Assembly (NCBI RefSeq): GCF_029714945.1
Contig: NZ_CP121634.1
Location: 2,005,001-2,069,000 of the forward strand
DNA from: Bradyrhizobium sp. CIAT3101
GTDB lineage: Bacteria; Pseudomonadota; Alphaproteobacteria; Rhizobiales; Xanthobacteraceae
DNA length: 64,000 nt
Direction: 5' to 3'
In this document: piece by piece, positions 18,113-28,333 of the stretch
How positions within the stretch are numbered: the stretch's first letter is position 1
Layout of the letters: the number at the start of each line of letters is the position of its first letter
The notes under the pieces: generated by a model
What the model was told of the DNA's origin: nothing
Database searches by the model: none
Seen by the model: only the letters and a program-made list of their open reading frames with translations
Made by a program: the position numbers and the translations under genes

Positions 18113-18191
18113 GAGCGCGCTCCAAACGCCGAAAGCGCGACAGCCTTTCGGCCGTCGCGCTTTCCGCGCACATCGGAGGCTTTAGAAGAAT

Positions 18192-18485
18192 TTACGCCGC
18201 GTCGGCGTCGGTCTCGGCGACCGGTTCCGGCTTGCGGTGGCGCGGCAGCGGGAAGGCCTCGCTCTCATAGAGCGAGCGGATGCCGTTCTGGTCGAAACGG
18301 GCTTCCTCGACCTGGAGATACGCGCCATTCAGCGAATCCGTCGGCAACTGCTCCATCGCGAACTGCACGGCTTCGGCCGCGGTGCCGAACCGGCGATAGG
18401 TAAAGCCCGCGCGCTTCTTCTTGCGGATGGCGGCGGGGAAGAGCTCGGCGGAGGTGTTGAAGTTGAACGGACGCAGTGGACGCAT
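18192..18485 (-). CDS. Conserved small protein of unknown function
   Basis: A 97-residue soluble protein: a basic N-terminal half ([21 protein letters not shown]) followed by an acidic stretch ([22 protein letters not shown]). I do not recognise a named family, though such proteins recur in Bradyrhizobium. ATG 18485 is preferred, with GAGG upstream; an in-frame TTG at 18491 is possible. It has no signal or membrane segment. Confidence 0.7.
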   Translation of the reverse strand: MRPLRPFNFNTSAELFPAAIRKKKRAGFTYRRFGTAAEAVQFAMEQLPTDSLNGAYLQVEEARFDQNGIRSLYESEAFPLPRHRKPEPVAETDADAA

Positions 18486-18697
18486 GGTCAAAGACCTCGT
18501 GATCTTGTCTGGGGCTTTAAGCGCGTGGGGTTTGGGAGGGCGGAGGCCGCAATCAAGCGGGCCCGCCGCACATCATTTTCGTCCACTAATATAGGCCGTT
18601 TTGACAGAAATGCGACCCCTGCGATGGGAGATGATGAATCCATGCATGGCAGGTCCGCAGCCGCAGAAAGTTAAATAATTTCAGTGGCTTGTATGGT

Positions 18698-18862
18698 TTA
18701 CAACTTGCCAAGAAGCAGCAGGACGAGCAGCACCACCAGAACGACACCGCCGATCCCCATGCCGGAATGGCCCATGCCGTAGCCGTAACCGCCGATCCGG
18801 CCGGACCAGCCGCCCAAGAGATAGATGATCACCAGGATGATCAGGATGGTCCCGAGTGACAT
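18698..18862 (-). CDS. DUF3309 small membrane protein
   Basis: A 54-residue protein that is almost entirely hydrophobic. It matches the DUF3309 pattern: MSLGTILIILVIIYLLGG at the N-terminus, a glycine-rich turn (GGYGYGMG) and a second span (VVLVVLLVLLLLG). The start at ATG 18862 fits the conserved family start. The role is unknown. It is a single-gene unit between the repeat-rich region and msrB. Confidence 0.85.
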   Translation of the reverse strand: MSLGTILIILVIIYLLGGWSGRIGGYGYGMGHSGMGIGGVVLVVLLVLLLLGKL

Positions 18863-18930
18863 GGCGTCCTCCCTGGCGGCCGCCGGATGACGCTCAACGG
18901 CTGCACCGCCAGACAAGAAAAGCACAACGC

Positions 18931-18961
18931 GCCGCCGGGTTCCATCGGGGAACCCGGCGGC
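18931..18961 (-). terminator. Rho-independent-type terminator after msrB
   Basis: A perfect 13-bp stem GCCGCCGGGTTCC and GGAACCCGGCGGC with a 5-nt loop lies just after the msrB stop. On the minus strand a CTTTTC tract follows a few bases beyond the stem. Confidence 0.7.
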
Positions 18962-18969
18962 GTGCTATC

Positions 18970-19389
18970 TTATTTCGGCTCCAGCTTCAGCGCCGCCGAA
19001 TTGATGCAGTAGCGCAGGCCGGTCGGCCCCGGTCCGTCCGGGAAGACATGGCCGAGATGGCCGCTGCATTTGGAGCAGAGCACCTCGGTGCGGATCATGC
19101 CGTGCGTCGTATCGCGCTCTTCGTCGATATGGTTCTCGACCGCGGGCGCGGTGAAGCTCGGCCAGCCGCAGCCGGAGTCGAACTTGGCGTCGGACTCGAA
19201 CAGCACATTGCCGCAGCCGGCGCAGACATAGGTGCCGGCACGGTGGTCGTGCTCATATTCGCCGGAGAAGGGACGCTCGGTCGCCTTCTCTCGCAGCACC
19301 GCGTACTGCACCGGCGACAATTCGCTTCGCCACTGCTCTTCGCTCTTGATGACCTTGTCGTCGGTGGATTTCGTCTTGGTGTCGGGCAT
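18970..19389 (-). CDS. msrB: Peptide-methionine (R)-S-oxide reductase
   Basis: A 139-residue cytoplasmic repair enzyme that reduces methionine-R-sulfoxide in proteins. Two zinc-binding CxxC pairs are present (CAGC near residue 56, CSKC near 105). The substrate region GCGWPSF and the catalytic cysteine in [10 protein letters not shown] near residue 128 are intact. Length is typical of stand-alone MsrB. The gene is 45 bp downstream of msrA on the same strand, giving a msrA-msrB pair that covers both sulfoxide epimers. A strong terminator follows. Confidence 0.97.
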   Translation of the reverse strand: MPDTKTKSTDDKVIKSEEQWRSELSPVQYAVLREKATERPFSGEYEHDHRAGTYVCAGCGNVLFESDAKFDSGCGWPSFTAPAVENHIDEERDTTHGMIRTEVLCSKCSGHLGHVFPDGPGPTGLRYCINSAALKLEPK

Positions 19390-19434
19390 GGGTCTCCCGT
19401 TTGTCTGATGATCTTGTTGTCGATGATCTCGCGA

Positions 19435-20136
19435 TCAGTTGGTGGCCTTGCTGGCGCTCACCAGCGTCGGCTTCTCAATGTAGTTATCCGCGAACAGTTT
19501 TTTCAGGTTCTCGACCTTCGGGATGTCGTTATAGGCGATGTAGGGCTGGTTCGGGTGCAGCGTCAGATAGTCCTGGTGATAGCCCTCGGCCGGATAGAAC
19601 GCCTCCAGCGCGCCGACCTTGGTCACGATCGGCTTGCTGAACACCCTGGCGCTGTCGAGCTGGGCGATATAGGCCTCCGCGACCTTCTTCTGCTCGTCGG
19701 AGGTGGTGAAGATCGCCGAGCGATATTGCGTGCCGCTGTCCGGTCCCTGGCGGTTGAGCTGGGTCGGATCGTGCGCCACCGAGAAGTAGATCTGGAGGAT
19801 CTTGCCGTAGGAGATCTTCTTCGGGTCGAACTTGATCTCAACCGACTCGGCGTGGCCGGTCCGGCCGCTCGAGACGGTCTGGTAGTCGGCGGTCGCCTTG
19901 GTGCCGCCGGCATAGCCGGAGACGGCGTTGACGACGCCGGCCGTGTGCTGGAACACGCCCTGCACGCCCCAGAAGCAACCGCCGGCGATCACCGCGGTCT
20001 GGATGCCGCTCGCGGGGGCCGCGTCCATTGCGGGGGCGGGGATCACGACGCCGTCTTCGGCGGCCCGGGTCGGTGCGGCAAAGGCCAGCGTCAAGGCGGT
20101 GGTGGCGGCGAGCAGGGACAGGACGGAGCGGCGCAT
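19435..20136 (-). CDS. msrA: Peptide-methionine (S)-S-oxide reductase, exported
   Basis: A 233-residue MsrA. The catalytic motif GGCFWGVQGVFQ is at residues 53-64. The N-terminus (LSLLAATTALTLAFAAPTRA) is a signal peptide, so this copy likely repairs periplasmic proteins. Other marks are SGYAGGTKATADY, GRTGHAESVEIKFD and HDPTQLNRQGPDSGTQYRS. The C-terminal tail lacks an obvious cluster of resolving cysteines. The following msrB has no signal peptide, so the pair may act in different compartments. Confidence 0.95.
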   Translation of the reverse strand: MRRSVLSLLAATTALTLAFAAPTRAAEDGVVIPAPAMDAAPASGIQTAVIAGGCFWGVQGVFQHTAGVVNAVSGYAGGTKATADYQTVSSGRTGHAESVEIKFDPKKISYGKILQIYFSVAHDPTQLNRQGPDSGTQYRSAIFTTSDEQKKVAEAYIAQLDSARVFSKPIVTKVGALEAFYPAEGYHQDYLTLHPNQPYIAYNDIPKVENLKKLFADNYIEKPTLVSASKATN

Positions 20137-20382
20137 GGCGGATCCTCTTTCGGAAGGCCTGACAGTTTAGGGCGGTTGAGGGCGGGCGAACAGCCTGCCC
20201 GGCGTTTTCAGACACCGGAGATACGGACGGACCGGGCGATTGTTACGGGGAGAGAGACACGAGTCCGTGAAAAAAAGCCGCAGCCCCTGGGCCGGCTTGG
20301 CGGGCTGGGGAACTCCGGCTAGATGAACCGGCGCGATCGCTGATCGACTTAGAAATGTGGTGGCTGGAGCTGATCTGACAAC

Positions 20383-22074
20383 ATGCTGCGCGTCGTCCCC
20401 CTGATATCAGTCATCCTCGTCTCCGGCGTCGCGATCGCCGCCGCCGCCGAGCCGCAAGCCGGCGACGACCTCGCCATTTGTCGTGACCGCCAGGCCGACG
20501 CCCAGGCGCGGACCACGGCCTGCGAGAACCTGCTCAACGCCGATCGCGTCACCGGCAAGGACAAGGCGGTCGCGCTGTCCGTGCGCGGCAATAATTTGAT
20601 CAACAAGCGCGACAATTTGCATGCGATCGAGACCCTGTCCATGGGCGTCGATCTCGATCCCGACAATGCCATCATCCTCAATTTGCGCGGCATCGCCTAC
20701 GAGCGCACGGGCCAGGACGACCTTGCGATGGCGGACTTCAATCTTGCGCTCCAGAAGCGGCCGACCTACGGCGTTCCCTACAACAATCGCGGCGTCATTC
20801 AGCTGCGCCGGAACGCACTGCAAAGCGCGCTCGACGATTTCAGCCTGTCGATCAAATACACGCCGAAATTCATCCTCGGCTGGACCAATCGTGCGCGCGT
20901 GCGCACGTTGATGAAGGATTATGACGGTGCGCTCGCCGATTTCGCGGAGGCCGAGAAGATCGATCCGACCGCGCCGCAGATCGCCAGCAACCGCTGCATC
21001 ACCTACGGCCTGATGGGCAAGTTCGACCAGGCCTTTGCCGATTGCAACGGCATCATCGAAAAGCAACCGAAGAACACGGGCGCGATCAACAATCGTGCCG
21101 ATGTCAGCATGATGAAGGGCGATCTCGACGCCGCGCTGAAGGACTACAATGCGGCGCTCCAGATCAACCCGAACAACATCCGCGCGCATTCCGGCCGCGG
21201 CCAGGTCTACGAGCGCAAAAAGGATCTCGGCCAGGCCCGCGCCGACTATCGCTCGGCGGCCTATTCGCTGACAAAGTTCGACGAGCTCGACGTCGCGCGC
21301 GCCCGCACCATCGCGCAGGAGCGGCTCGCCGCACTGACGCCCCAGACGCCGGGCGCCGCGCCCAGCGGCCGCCGCGTTGCGCTGGTGATCGGCAACGGCG
21401 CCTACAAGAACGTCCACGCCCTGCCCAATCCGCCGCGCGATTCGAAGATGATCGCGAGCGTGCTGAAGGATGTCGGCTTCCAGACCGTGATCTCGGTCAG
21501 CGACCTCACCCGCGACAAGTTCTTCGACGCGCTCAAGACTTTCGCCGAGGAGGCGGAAAAGGCCGATTGGGCGGTGGTCTACTACGCCGGCCACGGCTTC
21601 GAGATCGGCGGGGTGAACTACCTCGTTCCCGTTGACGCCAAGCTCGCCGTCGACCGCGATGCCGAGACCCAGGCCGTCGCCCTGGAGCAGGTGATCGCCG
21701 CCGTCGGCGCCGCGCGAAAAGTGCGCCTGGTGATTTTGGATGCCTGCCGCGACAATCCGTTCGCGCCGACCATGCAGCACACGCTGTCGCTGAAACTGGT
21801 CGACAAGGGCTTTTCCAACATCGAGCCCGGCGCCGGCTTCATGGTGGTCTACGCCGCCAAGCACGGCGAGACCGCGATCGACGGCGACAATGGCGCCGAC
21901 AGCCCGTTCTCGACCGCGCTCGCCCGCGAGATCAAGGTGCCGAAGGTCGAGATCCGGAAATTGTTCGACATCGTCCGCGACGATGTCTGGTCCGCCACCA
22001 AGCACGAGCAGCAGCCGTTTTCGTACGGCTCGCCGCCGGGGCGTGAAGATTTCTATTTCGTGGCGGGGAAGTGA
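20383..22074 (+). CDS. Exported TPR-caspase (peptidase C14 family) protein
   Basis: A 563-residue protein. A signal peptide (residues 1-22, ending AAAAEP) leads to an array of about six TPR-like repeats (residues 60-300; recurrent DNAIILNLRGIAYERTGQ-type units). The C-terminal caspase-fold domain starts RRVALVIGNGAYKN near residue 329. The catalytic histidine lies in VVYYAGHGFEIGG and the catalytic cysteine in LVILDACRDNPF, so the dyad is intact. Such bacterial metacaspase-like proteins are cysteine peptidases of unknown target, likely periplasmic. It has no obvious operon partner. The TPR array may recruit a partner or substrate. Confidence 0.92.
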   Translation: MLRVVPLISVILVSGVAIAAAAEPQAGDDLAICRDRQADAQARTTACENLLNADRVTGKDKAVALSVRGNNLINKRDNLHAIETLSMGVDLDPDNAIILNLRGIAYERTGQDDLAMADFNLALQKRPTYGVPYNNRGVIQLRRNALQSALDDFSLSIKYTPKFILGWTNRARVRTLMKDYDGALADFAEAEKIDPTAPQIASNRCITYGLMGKFDQAFADCNGIIEKQPKNTGAINNRADVSMMKGDLDAALKDYNAALQINPNNIRAHSGRGQVYERKKDLGQARADYRSAAYSLTKFDELDVARARTIAQERLAALTPQTPGAAPSGRRVALVIGNGAYKNVHALPNPPRDSKMIASVLKDVGFQTVISVSDLTRDKFFDALKTFAEEAEKADWAVVYYAGHGFEIGGVNYLVPVDAKLAVDRDAETQAVALEQVIAAVGAARKVRLVILDACRDNPFAPTMQHTLSLKLVDKGFSNIEPGAGFMVVYAAKHGETAIDGDNGADSPFSTALAREIKVPKVEIRKLFDIVRDDVWSATKHEQQPFSYGSPPGREDFYFVAGK

Positions 22075-22250
22075 CGGCTGCGTGTGAGGTGCGACGGAAG
22101 AGCGCAACCTCCCGCCCCCAAACGGAATTCACCCGCCGGCCGTTGAGGTCAGTTTCCGCACGGATGTGAACATTCGCCCGACTCAGCGAGCGGCGATGTG
22201 CTATTTTGCGATCACGAAGGAGCTCGTCAGACCCCGCAGCGCACATTGAG

Positions 22251-23108
22251 ATGGGTGTTCAGATGATCACAATTCCAGAACTGGTCGCGCAGACTCTCGC
22301 GTCGTTCTTGACTTCGGACACACGAGATCGATTTGGCTCTTCGCATGCCCGTCTGGCCGAGGTTCTTCCCTTTGCGGCCAGGCTCACATTGGAGTGCATC
22401 GGCAACAGCGACGCCCTGTATCACAACATCGAGCACTCGATGCTCGTCACCCTTGCCGGGCACGACATCCTGATGGGGCGAATGCTGTTGCGGCCAACGA
22501 CAGTCGCCGACTATGCGAATTTCACCCTGGCGTGCCTGACCCACGACATCGGGTATGTGCGCGGAGTCGTTCAAGGCGACAGCGACGATTCCTATGTCGC
22601 AGATCTGGAAGGCCGCATGATCAGTCTTCCACGGGGCGCCTCCGACGCCGCGCTCGCTCCCTATCATGTGGACCGCTCGAAATTGTTCGTCCTGGAACGC
22701 TTCGACGACGTCGAAGAGATCGAGGCAGGCCGAATTGCCCGAGCCATAGAATTCACGCGCTTTCCCTATTCGGAATCCTCAAACGACAGTCTGATGGAAG
22801 AGGAGGGTATGTTGCTTCGCGCCGCCGACCTGATCGGCCAGCTTGGCGATCCCAACTATTTGAGGAAGTCGAACGCTCTGTTCCACGAGTTCGAGGAAAT
22901 CGGCCTGAACAAGAAGCTCGGCTATGAAACGCCTGCCGACGTCGTCTACAAATATCCGCAGTTTTACTGGAACAACGTTGCTCCACAGATCCAGGCCGCG
23001 ATACGCTATCTCAACATCACCTCGAGCGGCCGGCAATGGATCGCAAATCTCTACAGCAATGTTTTCCGGGCCGAGCGCGAGCCGGGACTATCGGGTCCGC
23101 AACCTTGA
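22251..23108 (+). CDS. HD-domain metal-dependent phosphohydrolase-like protein
   Basis: A 285-residue protein with an HD-type metal site: YHNIEHSMLVTLAGHD near residues 60-75, and CLTHDIGYVRG near 99-109. The spacing of H...HD...D resembles cyclic-nucleotide-phosphodiesterase-like HD proteins. It may belong to the group annotated from memory as Npun_R2479-like metalloproteins. The substrate is unknown. Codon use looks less GC-rich than neighbours such as napA. ATG 22251 or ATG 22263 (MITIPEL) could be the start; the former is given. No operon partner. Confidence 0.8.
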   Translation: MGVQMITIPELVAQTLASFLTSDTRDRFGSSHARLAEVLPFAARLTLECIGNSDALYHNIEHSMLVTLAGHDILMGRMLLRPTTVADYANFTLACLTHDIGYVRGVVQGDSDDSYVADLEGRMISLPRGASDAALAPYHVDRSKLFVLERFDDVEEIEAGRIARAIEFTRFPYSESSNDSLMEEEGMLLRAADLIGQLGDPNYLRKSNALFHEFEEIGLNKKLGYETPADVVYKYPQFYWNNVAPQIQAAIRYLNITSSGRQWIANLYSNVFRAEREPGLSGPQP

Positions 23109-23141
23109 TGCTTGATCGGGGACGGCGAGCGGGGTTCGGCG

Positions 23142-24257
23142 TCAAACCACGATGCTCAGCCGCTTCGCCGCGCGCGTGATGCCCGTGTACAGCCATCTTG
23201 CGCGGCTGTCCTGAAAGGCAAAGCTCTCGTCGAACAGCACGACGTCGTCCCATTGCGAACCCTGCGACTTGTGCACGGTCAGCACGTAGCCGTAGTCGAA
23301 TTCGTCATAGGGTTTGCGCTGCTCCCAGGCGATCTGCTCGATGCCGCCTTCGAAGCAGTCGGCGCGGACGGAGACCTTCGTGACCTTGTGCCCAAAGTCC
23401 TCGTCGGGCGACAGCCGCATAGAGAGGATGCGCGACTTCGAGCGCGAGGTGTTGCGTGATTTCACGCGCCACAGGCCGCCGTTGAACAGGCCCTTCTTGC
23501 GGTTGTTGCGCAGGCAGACCAGCTTGTCGCCGGCGACCGGGAAGGTGTCTTCGATGTTCTGGCGCTGACGCACCCGCATGTTGTAGGCGCGGCGCGTGTT
23601 GTTGCGGCCGACCAGCACCTGGTCGGCGCCCATGACGCGATCGGGATCGAGCTCCTTGCGCGACACCACCTCGCTCTCGCCGTAGCGGCCGATGTCGAGC
23701 TCGCGGCCCTCGCGCACGTCCATCGACATCCGCACGATCGGATCGTCCTGGGCCTGGCGGTGCACCTCGGTGAGCATCGCGTCCGGCTCGGTGTTGGTGA
23801 AGAAGCCGCCGCCCTGGATCGGCGGCAGCTGCGCGGGATCGCCGAGCACCAGCAGCGGGCAATCGAACGACATCAGGTCGCGGCCCAGTTCGGCGTCGAC
23901 CATCGAGCATTCGTCGATCACGATCAGCTTGGCCTTGGAGGCCGGCGCATCGTCCCACAGCTCGAAACTCGGCTGCTCCTCGCCGGATTCGCGGGCGCGG
24001 TAGATCAGCGAGTGGATGGTGGAGGCCTCGTCGCAACCCTTGTTGCGCATGACGAGGGCCGCCTTGCCGGTGAAGGCGGCGAACTTCACCTCGCCGTCGA
24101 CGCCCTCGGCGATATGCCGCGCCAGCGTGGTCTTGCCGGTGCCGGCGAAGCCGAACAGGCGGAAAATCGGCGGCGTGCCGTTGCGGCCGGGCTTGGCCTT
24201 CAGCCAATCGCCGACGGCCTTGAGGGCGGCATCCTGATGCGGAGAGAAATTGGTCAT
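23142..24257 (-). CDS. RecD/Dda-like ATP-dependent DNA helicase
   Basis: A compact 371-residue superfamily 1 helicase. Walker A is FGFAGTGKTTLAR near residues 36-48. Motif Ia region FTGKAALVMRNKG, motif II LIVIDECSMVD, motif III LGDPAQLPP, and the C-terminal motif V/VI region GYVLTVHKSQGSQWD and LYTGITRAAKRL are all present. This is the exonuclease-V-alpha-like AAA/UvrD_C2 architecture without the N-terminal domain of RecD. It is probably a 5'-3' helicase in repair or replication restart. The start ATG 24257 (MTNFSPHQ) is chosen. Alone in its orientation; no nuclease partner nearby. Confidence 0.9.
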   Translation of the reverse strand: MTNFSPHQDAALKAVGDWLKAKPGRNGTPPIFRLFGFAGTGKTTLARHIAEGVDGEVKFAAFTGKAALVMRNKGCDEASTIHSLIYRARESGEEQPSFELWDDAPASKAKLIVIDECSMVDAELGRDLMSFDCPLLVLGDPAQLPPIQGGGFFTNTEPDAMLTEVHRQAQDDPIVRMSMDVREGRELDIGRYGESEVVSRKELDPDRVMGADQVLVGRNNTRRAYNMRVRQRQNIEDTFPVAGDKLVCLRNNRKKGLFNGGLWRVKSRNTSRSKSRILSMRLSPDEDFGHKVTKVSVRADCFEGGIEQIAWEQRKPYDEFDYGYVLTVHKSQGSQWDDVVLFDESFAFQDSRARWLYTGITRAAKRLSIVV

Positions 24258-24357
24258 ATCTGTCTTGAGGAGGGGCGAAACGAGGCGATTCGCCACCCCC
24301 CAAAACTAACCATTCGCCCCAAGGGTTCAAGCAGCGTGAATCCGGTCGCCCGCGGCC

Positions 24358-24999
24358 CTATTGCCAGCCCGGCACGCCACGCATGTCGGGCAGATGGTGG
24401 GCGATGCCCTTGTGGCAGTCGATGCAGGTCTTTTCGCCGGTGAACAGGAAACGCTGGTGCGCCACCGAGGCGCGTGGCGACTGCTTGGTGATGTCCATGG
24501 AATCGGCGCTGTGGCAGTTGCGGCATTCCAGGGAATCATTGGCCTTGAACCGCGCCCATTCATGCGCGGCGAGCTCGAGCCGGTGGTCCAGAAACTTTTC
24601 TCTGGTGTCGATCGTGCCAAAGATCTTGCCCCAGACTTCCTTCGAAGCCTGCATCTTGCGCGCGATCTTGTCGGTCCAGTTGTGCGGCACGTGGCAGTCG
24701 GGGCAGGTCGCGCGCACGCCGGAGCGGTTGGTGAAGTGGATGGTCGATTTCAGCTCGGCGAAGACGTTGTCCTTCATCTCGTGACAGCTGGTGCAGAATT
24801 TCTCGGTGTTGGTCAATTCCAGCGCGGTGTTGAAGCCGCCCCAGAAGATCACGCCGGCGGCGAAGCCCGCCAGCACCAGCGTGCCGAGCGCGAACACCGT
24901 GCTCGGCCGCGACAGCACGCCCCACAGCTCGATCGCGAAATCCCAGCAACGCAGGATGAAGCCGCGCTTGGCTTTTGGCTCATCGGCACTCGTCGTCAT
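24358..24999 (-). CDS. napC: Periplasmic nitrate reductase membrane tetraheme cytochrome c
   Basis: A 213-residue NapC/NirT-type protein. One membrane anchor lies near residues 35-57 ([20 protein letters not shown]). Four heme motifs follow: CTSCH, CPDCH, CRNCH and CIDCH, with PDCHVP typical of the family. It oxidises quinol and passes electrons to NapB/NapA. The start is ATG 24999, giving a 4-nt overlap with the end of napB. It is the last gene of the napEDABC operon. Confidence 0.96.
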   Translation of the reverse strand: MTTSADEPKAKRGFILRCWDFAIELWGVLSRPSTVFALGTLVLAGFAAGVIFWGGFNTALELTNTEKFCTSCHEMKDNVFAELKSTIHFTNRSGVRATCPDCHVPHNWTDKIARKMQASKEVWGKIFGTIDTREKFLDHRLELAAHEWARFKANDSLECRNCHSADSMDITKQSPRASVAHQRFLFTGEKTCIDCHKGIAHHLPDMRGVPGWQ

Positions 25000-25466
25000 C
25001 GCCGGCCACCCGGGCTTGCGCGCGACAGCAAGGTATCGATGTCCGTAAAATCGTTGCTCACCGGCGGCACCGCGGTGTTCTGCGGCACGTGGCATTCGGT
25101 GCAGAAGAAGCGGCGCGGCGAGATCGAGGCCAGGAACTGGCCGTCGCGGTCCATGAAGTGCGTGATCGAGACCATCGGCGCCTGCGATTCCGCGGTGCGC
25201 GCCCGCGCGTGGCAGGACAGGCATTTGTTGCCGTTGAGATCGATCTGGTAGCCGTCGATCGTATGCGGGATCACCGGCGGCTGCTCCGGATAGTTGCGCG
25301 ACTCCCGCTCCGACGTATTGCGGTTCGGCAGCATCGGCGGCGCCGGACCTTCGTCGTTGAGGGGCGTCGGGCCGCGCAGGCCCGAATTCACCGTCTGCGC
25401 GGTCAGCGAGCTTGCGCCGGCGGCGATCGCGCAGGCGAGCAGGGCTATGCCGAGGCGTTTCATCAT
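24996..25466 (-). CDS. napB: Periplasmic nitrate reductase diheme cytochrome c subunit
   Basis: A 156-residue electron-transfer subunit with a signal peptide ([19 protein letters not shown]). Two heme motifs are present: CLSCHARA and CTECHVPQ. Conserved [13 protein letters not shown] precedes the first heme. It carries electrons from NapC to NapA in the periplasm. The start (ATG 25466, or 25463) overlaps the napA stop, showing translational coupling; the end overlaps napC. Confidence 0.96.
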   Translation of the reverse strand: MMKRLGIALLACAIAAGASSLTAQTVNSGLRGPTPLNDEGPAPPMLPNRNTSERESRNYPEQPPVIPHTIDGYQIDLNGNKCLSCHARARTAESQAPMVSITHFMDRDGQFLASISPRRFFCTECHVPQNTAVPPVSNDFTDIDTLLSRASPGGRR

Positions 25467-27976
25467 GACACGTTCACCCGCTCGATGCGCACGGCGCATT
25501 TCTTGTAGTCGGTCTGCAACGAGATCGGATCGGTGGCGTCGAGCGTCACCTTGTTGATCAGCTTGGACTCGTCGAACCACGGCACGAACACGAGTCCCTT
25601 CGGCGGCCGGTCGCGGCCGCGGGTCTCGACGCGGGCGCGGATGAAGCCGCGGCGCGAGACCACCTTCACCTCGTCGCCGCGGCGAAGCTTTGCCTCCGCG
25701 GCGTCGTCCGGATGCATGAAGCAGACGGCTTCGGGGAATGCCTTGTAGAGCTCGGGCACGCGGCGCGTCATGGTGCCGGAATGCCAGTGCTCCAGCACGC
25801 GGCCGGTCGAGAGCCAGAACGGGTATTCATTGTCGGGCGATTCCGCCGGCGGCTCGTAGGGCAGGGCGAAGATGCGCGCCCTGCCGTCGGGGTAGCCGTA
25901 GAACTGCACGTCGGTGCCCTGCTTGACGTAGGGATCGCTGCCCTCGCGGAAACGCCAGCGCGTTTCCTGGCCGTTCACCACCGGCCAGCGCAGGCCGCGC
26001 TCCTTGTGATAGCTTTCGAACGGCGCGAGGTCGTGGCCATGGCCGCGGCCGAACGAGGCGTATTCCTCGAACAGGCCCTTCTGCACGTAGAAGCCGAACG
26101 CATTGGATTCCTCGTTGGCGTAACCTTCCTCGATCTCCGTAACAGGAAACTTGTCGACCTGGCCGTTCTTGTAGAGCACGTCGAACAGCGTCTTGCCGCG
26201 AACCTCCGGTTTCTTGGCGATCAGCTCCTCCGGCCAGACTTCCTCGATCTTGAATCGTTTTGAAAACTCCATGAGCTGCCACAGATCGGACTTGGCTTCG
26301 CCCGGCGCCTGCACGAGCTGGTGCCAGAACTGCGTGCGCCGCTCGGCATTGCCGTAGGCGCCTTCCTTCTCCACCCACATCGCGGTCGGCAGGATCAGGT
26401 CGGCGGCCAGCGCCGTCACAGACGGATAGGCGTCCGAGACCACGATGAAATTGTCGGGATTGCGGAAGCCCGGATAGGTTTCCTCGTTGGCGTTCGGGCC
26501 GGCCTGCAAATTGTTGTTGACCTGCACCCAATAGGCGTTGATCAGGCCGTCCTTCAGCATCCGGCTTTGCAGCACGGCGTGGGCGCCGTTCTTGTCGGGA
26601 ATGGTGCCTTCGGGCAGCAGCCAGAGATGCTCCGCCTTGTCGCGATGCTCCTTGTTGGTCACGACCATGTCGGCGGGCAGGCGGTGAGAGAAGGTGCCGA
26701 CCTCGCGCGCGGTGCCGCACGCCGAGGGCTGGCCGGTCAGCGAGAACGGGCTGTTGCCGGGCGAGGAGATCTTTCCGGTCAGGAGATGGATGTTATAGAC
26801 GAGGTTGTTGCACCAGACGCCGCGGGTGTGCTGGTTGAAGCCCATGGTCCAGAACGAGACCACTTTCGTCTTCGGATCGGCATAGAGCTCGGCCAGCGCC
26901 TCCAGCCGATTGAGCGGCACGCCGGACATCTGCGCCGCCTTCTCCAGCGTGTAGTCCGAGACGAACTTGACGTATTCGTCATAGCTCATGTCGGTGGAGT
27001 CGTTCGCCTTCGCCGCGCCCGTCGCCTTCTTCTGCAGCGGATGCTCGGGCCGCAGGCCGTAGCCGATATCGGTCTGGCCGCGCCGGAAGATGGTATGCGC
27101 GGCGACAAAGTCCTTGTTGACGCGTCCGGTTGTGATGATGTGGTTGGCGATGGCGTTGAGGATGTAGAGATCGGTCTGCGGCTTGAACACCATGCCGATG
27201 TCGGCGAGGTCGAACGAGCGGTGCTCGAAGGTCGAGAGCACGGCGACGCGGACATGCGGTGCGGAGAGCCGGCGGTCGGCCAGGCGCGTCCACAGGATGG
27301 GGTGCATCTCCGCCATGTTGGAGCCCCACAGCACGAAGGCATCGGTGGCCTCGATGTCGTCATAGCAGCCGGCCGGTTCGTCGATGCCGAAGGTGCGCAT
27401 CATGCCGGCGACGGCCGAGGCCATGCAGTGGCGTGCATTGGGATCGATATTGTTGGTGCGGAAGCCGGCCTTGAACAGCTTTGACGCCGCATAGCCTTCC
27501 CAGATCGTCCACTGGCCGGAGCCGAACATGGCGACGCCGTTCGGGCCGCGCTTCTTGAAGGCCTCCTTCCACTTCAATTCCATGATGTCGAAGGCTTCGG
27601 TCCACGACACCGGCGTGAAGTCGCCGTTCTTGTCGTATTTGCCGCCCGTCTTGCGCAACATCGGCTGGGTGAGGCGGTCATGGCCATACATGATCTTGGA
27701 GAGGAAGTAGCCCTTGACGCAGTTCAGGCCGCGATTGACCTCGGCCTTGATGTCGCCGTGGGTGGCGACGACCCGGTTGTCCTTGGTCGCGACCATCACC
27801 GAGCAGCCGGTGCCGCAGAAGCGGCAGGCGGCCTTGTCCCATTTCAGTTCGGATGCGTCGCGCTCGGCGACGAGATTGGCGGCGAGCGCAGGTGCCGGCA
27901 TTCCGGCTGCGGCGGCCGCGATGGCGGCGGCCTCGAGCTTCAGCATCTGGCGGCGGTCGAGCTTTGGCGATGTCAT
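25463..27976 (-). CDS. napA: Periplasmic nitrate reductase catalytic subunit
   Basis: An 837-residue molybdenum bis-MGD enzyme that reduces nitrate to nitrite. It starts with a twin-arginine signal ([20 protein letters not shown]), required for export of the folded cofactor-loaded protein. The 4Fe-4S binding segment CRFCGTGC...CVKGYF is near residues 51-92. The Mo-ligand cysteine region [11 protein letters not shown] is near residue 182. C-terminal dinucleotide-binding features include [17 protein letters not shown]. Length is the family norm. It overlaps napB and lies 17 bp downstream of napD. Confidence 0.98.
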   Translation of the reverse strand: MTSPKLDRRQMLKLEAAAIAAAAAGMPAPALAANLVAERDASELKWDKAACRFCGTGCSVMVATKDNRVVATHGDIKAEVNRGLNCVKGYFLSKIMYGHDRLTQPMLRKTGGKYDKNGDFTPVSWTEAFDIMELKWKEAFKKRGPNGVAMFGSGQWTIWEGYAASKLFKAGFRTNNIDPNARHCMASAVAGMMRTFGIDEPAGCYDDIEATDAFVLWGSNMAEMHPILWTRLADRRLSAPHVRVAVLSTFEHRSFDLADIGMVFKPQTDLYILNAIANHIITTGRVNKDFVAAHTIFRRGQTDIGYGLRPEHPLQKKATGAAKANDSTDMSYDEYVKFVSDYTLEKAAQMSGVPLNRLEALAELYADPKTKVVSFWTMGFNQHTRGVWCNNLVYNIHLLTGKISSPGNSPFSLTGQPSACGTAREVGTFSHRLPADMVVTNKEHRDKAEHLWLLPEGTIPDKNGAHAVLQSRMLKDGLINAYWVQVNNNLQAGPNANEETYPGFRNPDNFIVVSDAYPSVTALAADLILPTAMWVEKEGAYGNAERRTQFWHQLVQAPGEAKSDLWQLMEFSKRFKIEEVWPEELIAKKPEVRGKTLFDVLYKNGQVDKFPVTEIEEGYANEESNAFGFYVQKGLFEEYASFGRGHGHDLAPFESYHKERGLRWPVVNGQETRWRFREGSDPYVKQGTDVQFYGYPDGRARIFALPYEPPAESPDNEYPFWLSTGRVLEHWHSGTMTRRVPELYKAFPEAVCFMHPDDAAEAKLRRGDEVKVVSRRGFIRARVETRGRDRPPKGLVFVPWFDESKLINKVTLDATDPISLQTDYKKCAVRIERVNVS

Positions 27977-27993
27977 GATGGCTCTCCCTGCCG

Positions 27994-28308
27994 TCAGGTC
28001 GTTTCGATGGCGTGAAAGACCAGCGCTGCGGAATACACGTCTCCCAGCGACTGGATGGTGTTGAGGATGGTGCCGAGGCTGCCGGCGTCCGGCGCTTCGG
28101 TCACGACGACGAGTTTTCCGCGCGCGTCGCGGCCATGGATTTCGCAGCCCGGAATCGCGGCGATCTCGGCCTCCAGCGCGGCGAGGCGCTCGGGGCGCGC
28201 CTGCACGATGATGCTGGCGATCTCGCAGCCCGGCGGGGGGATGACGCGCTCGGTGCTGAGCACCCGGCCGGTGATCAATGCACGGCGGTTGAGAGTGGTG
28301 TGGGCCAT
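27994..28308 (-). CDS. napD: NapA maturation chaperone
   Basis: A 104-residue NapD family protein. The conserved core is [20 protein letters not shown], then [20 protein letters not shown], and a terminal [11 protein letters not shown]. NapD binds the Tat signal of NapA in the cytoplasm and prevents premature export. It sits 25 bp downstream of napE and 17 bp upstream of napA. Its position and length are as expected for alphaproteobacterial napEDABC. Confidence 0.95.
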   Translation of the reverse strand: MAHTTLNRRALITGRVLSTERVIPPPGCEIASIIVQARPERLAALEAEIAAIPGCEIHGRDARGKLVVVTEAPDAGSLGTILNTIQSLGDVYSAALVFHAIETT

Positions 28309-28333
28309 GATGCCTGTCTTTCGCTTGTCGAGA

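Noticed and set aside
20407..22107. A 566-codon minus-strand frame opposite the TPR-caspase gene.
   Set aside because: The sense gene has clear domains; the antisense frame is a codon-bias shadow.
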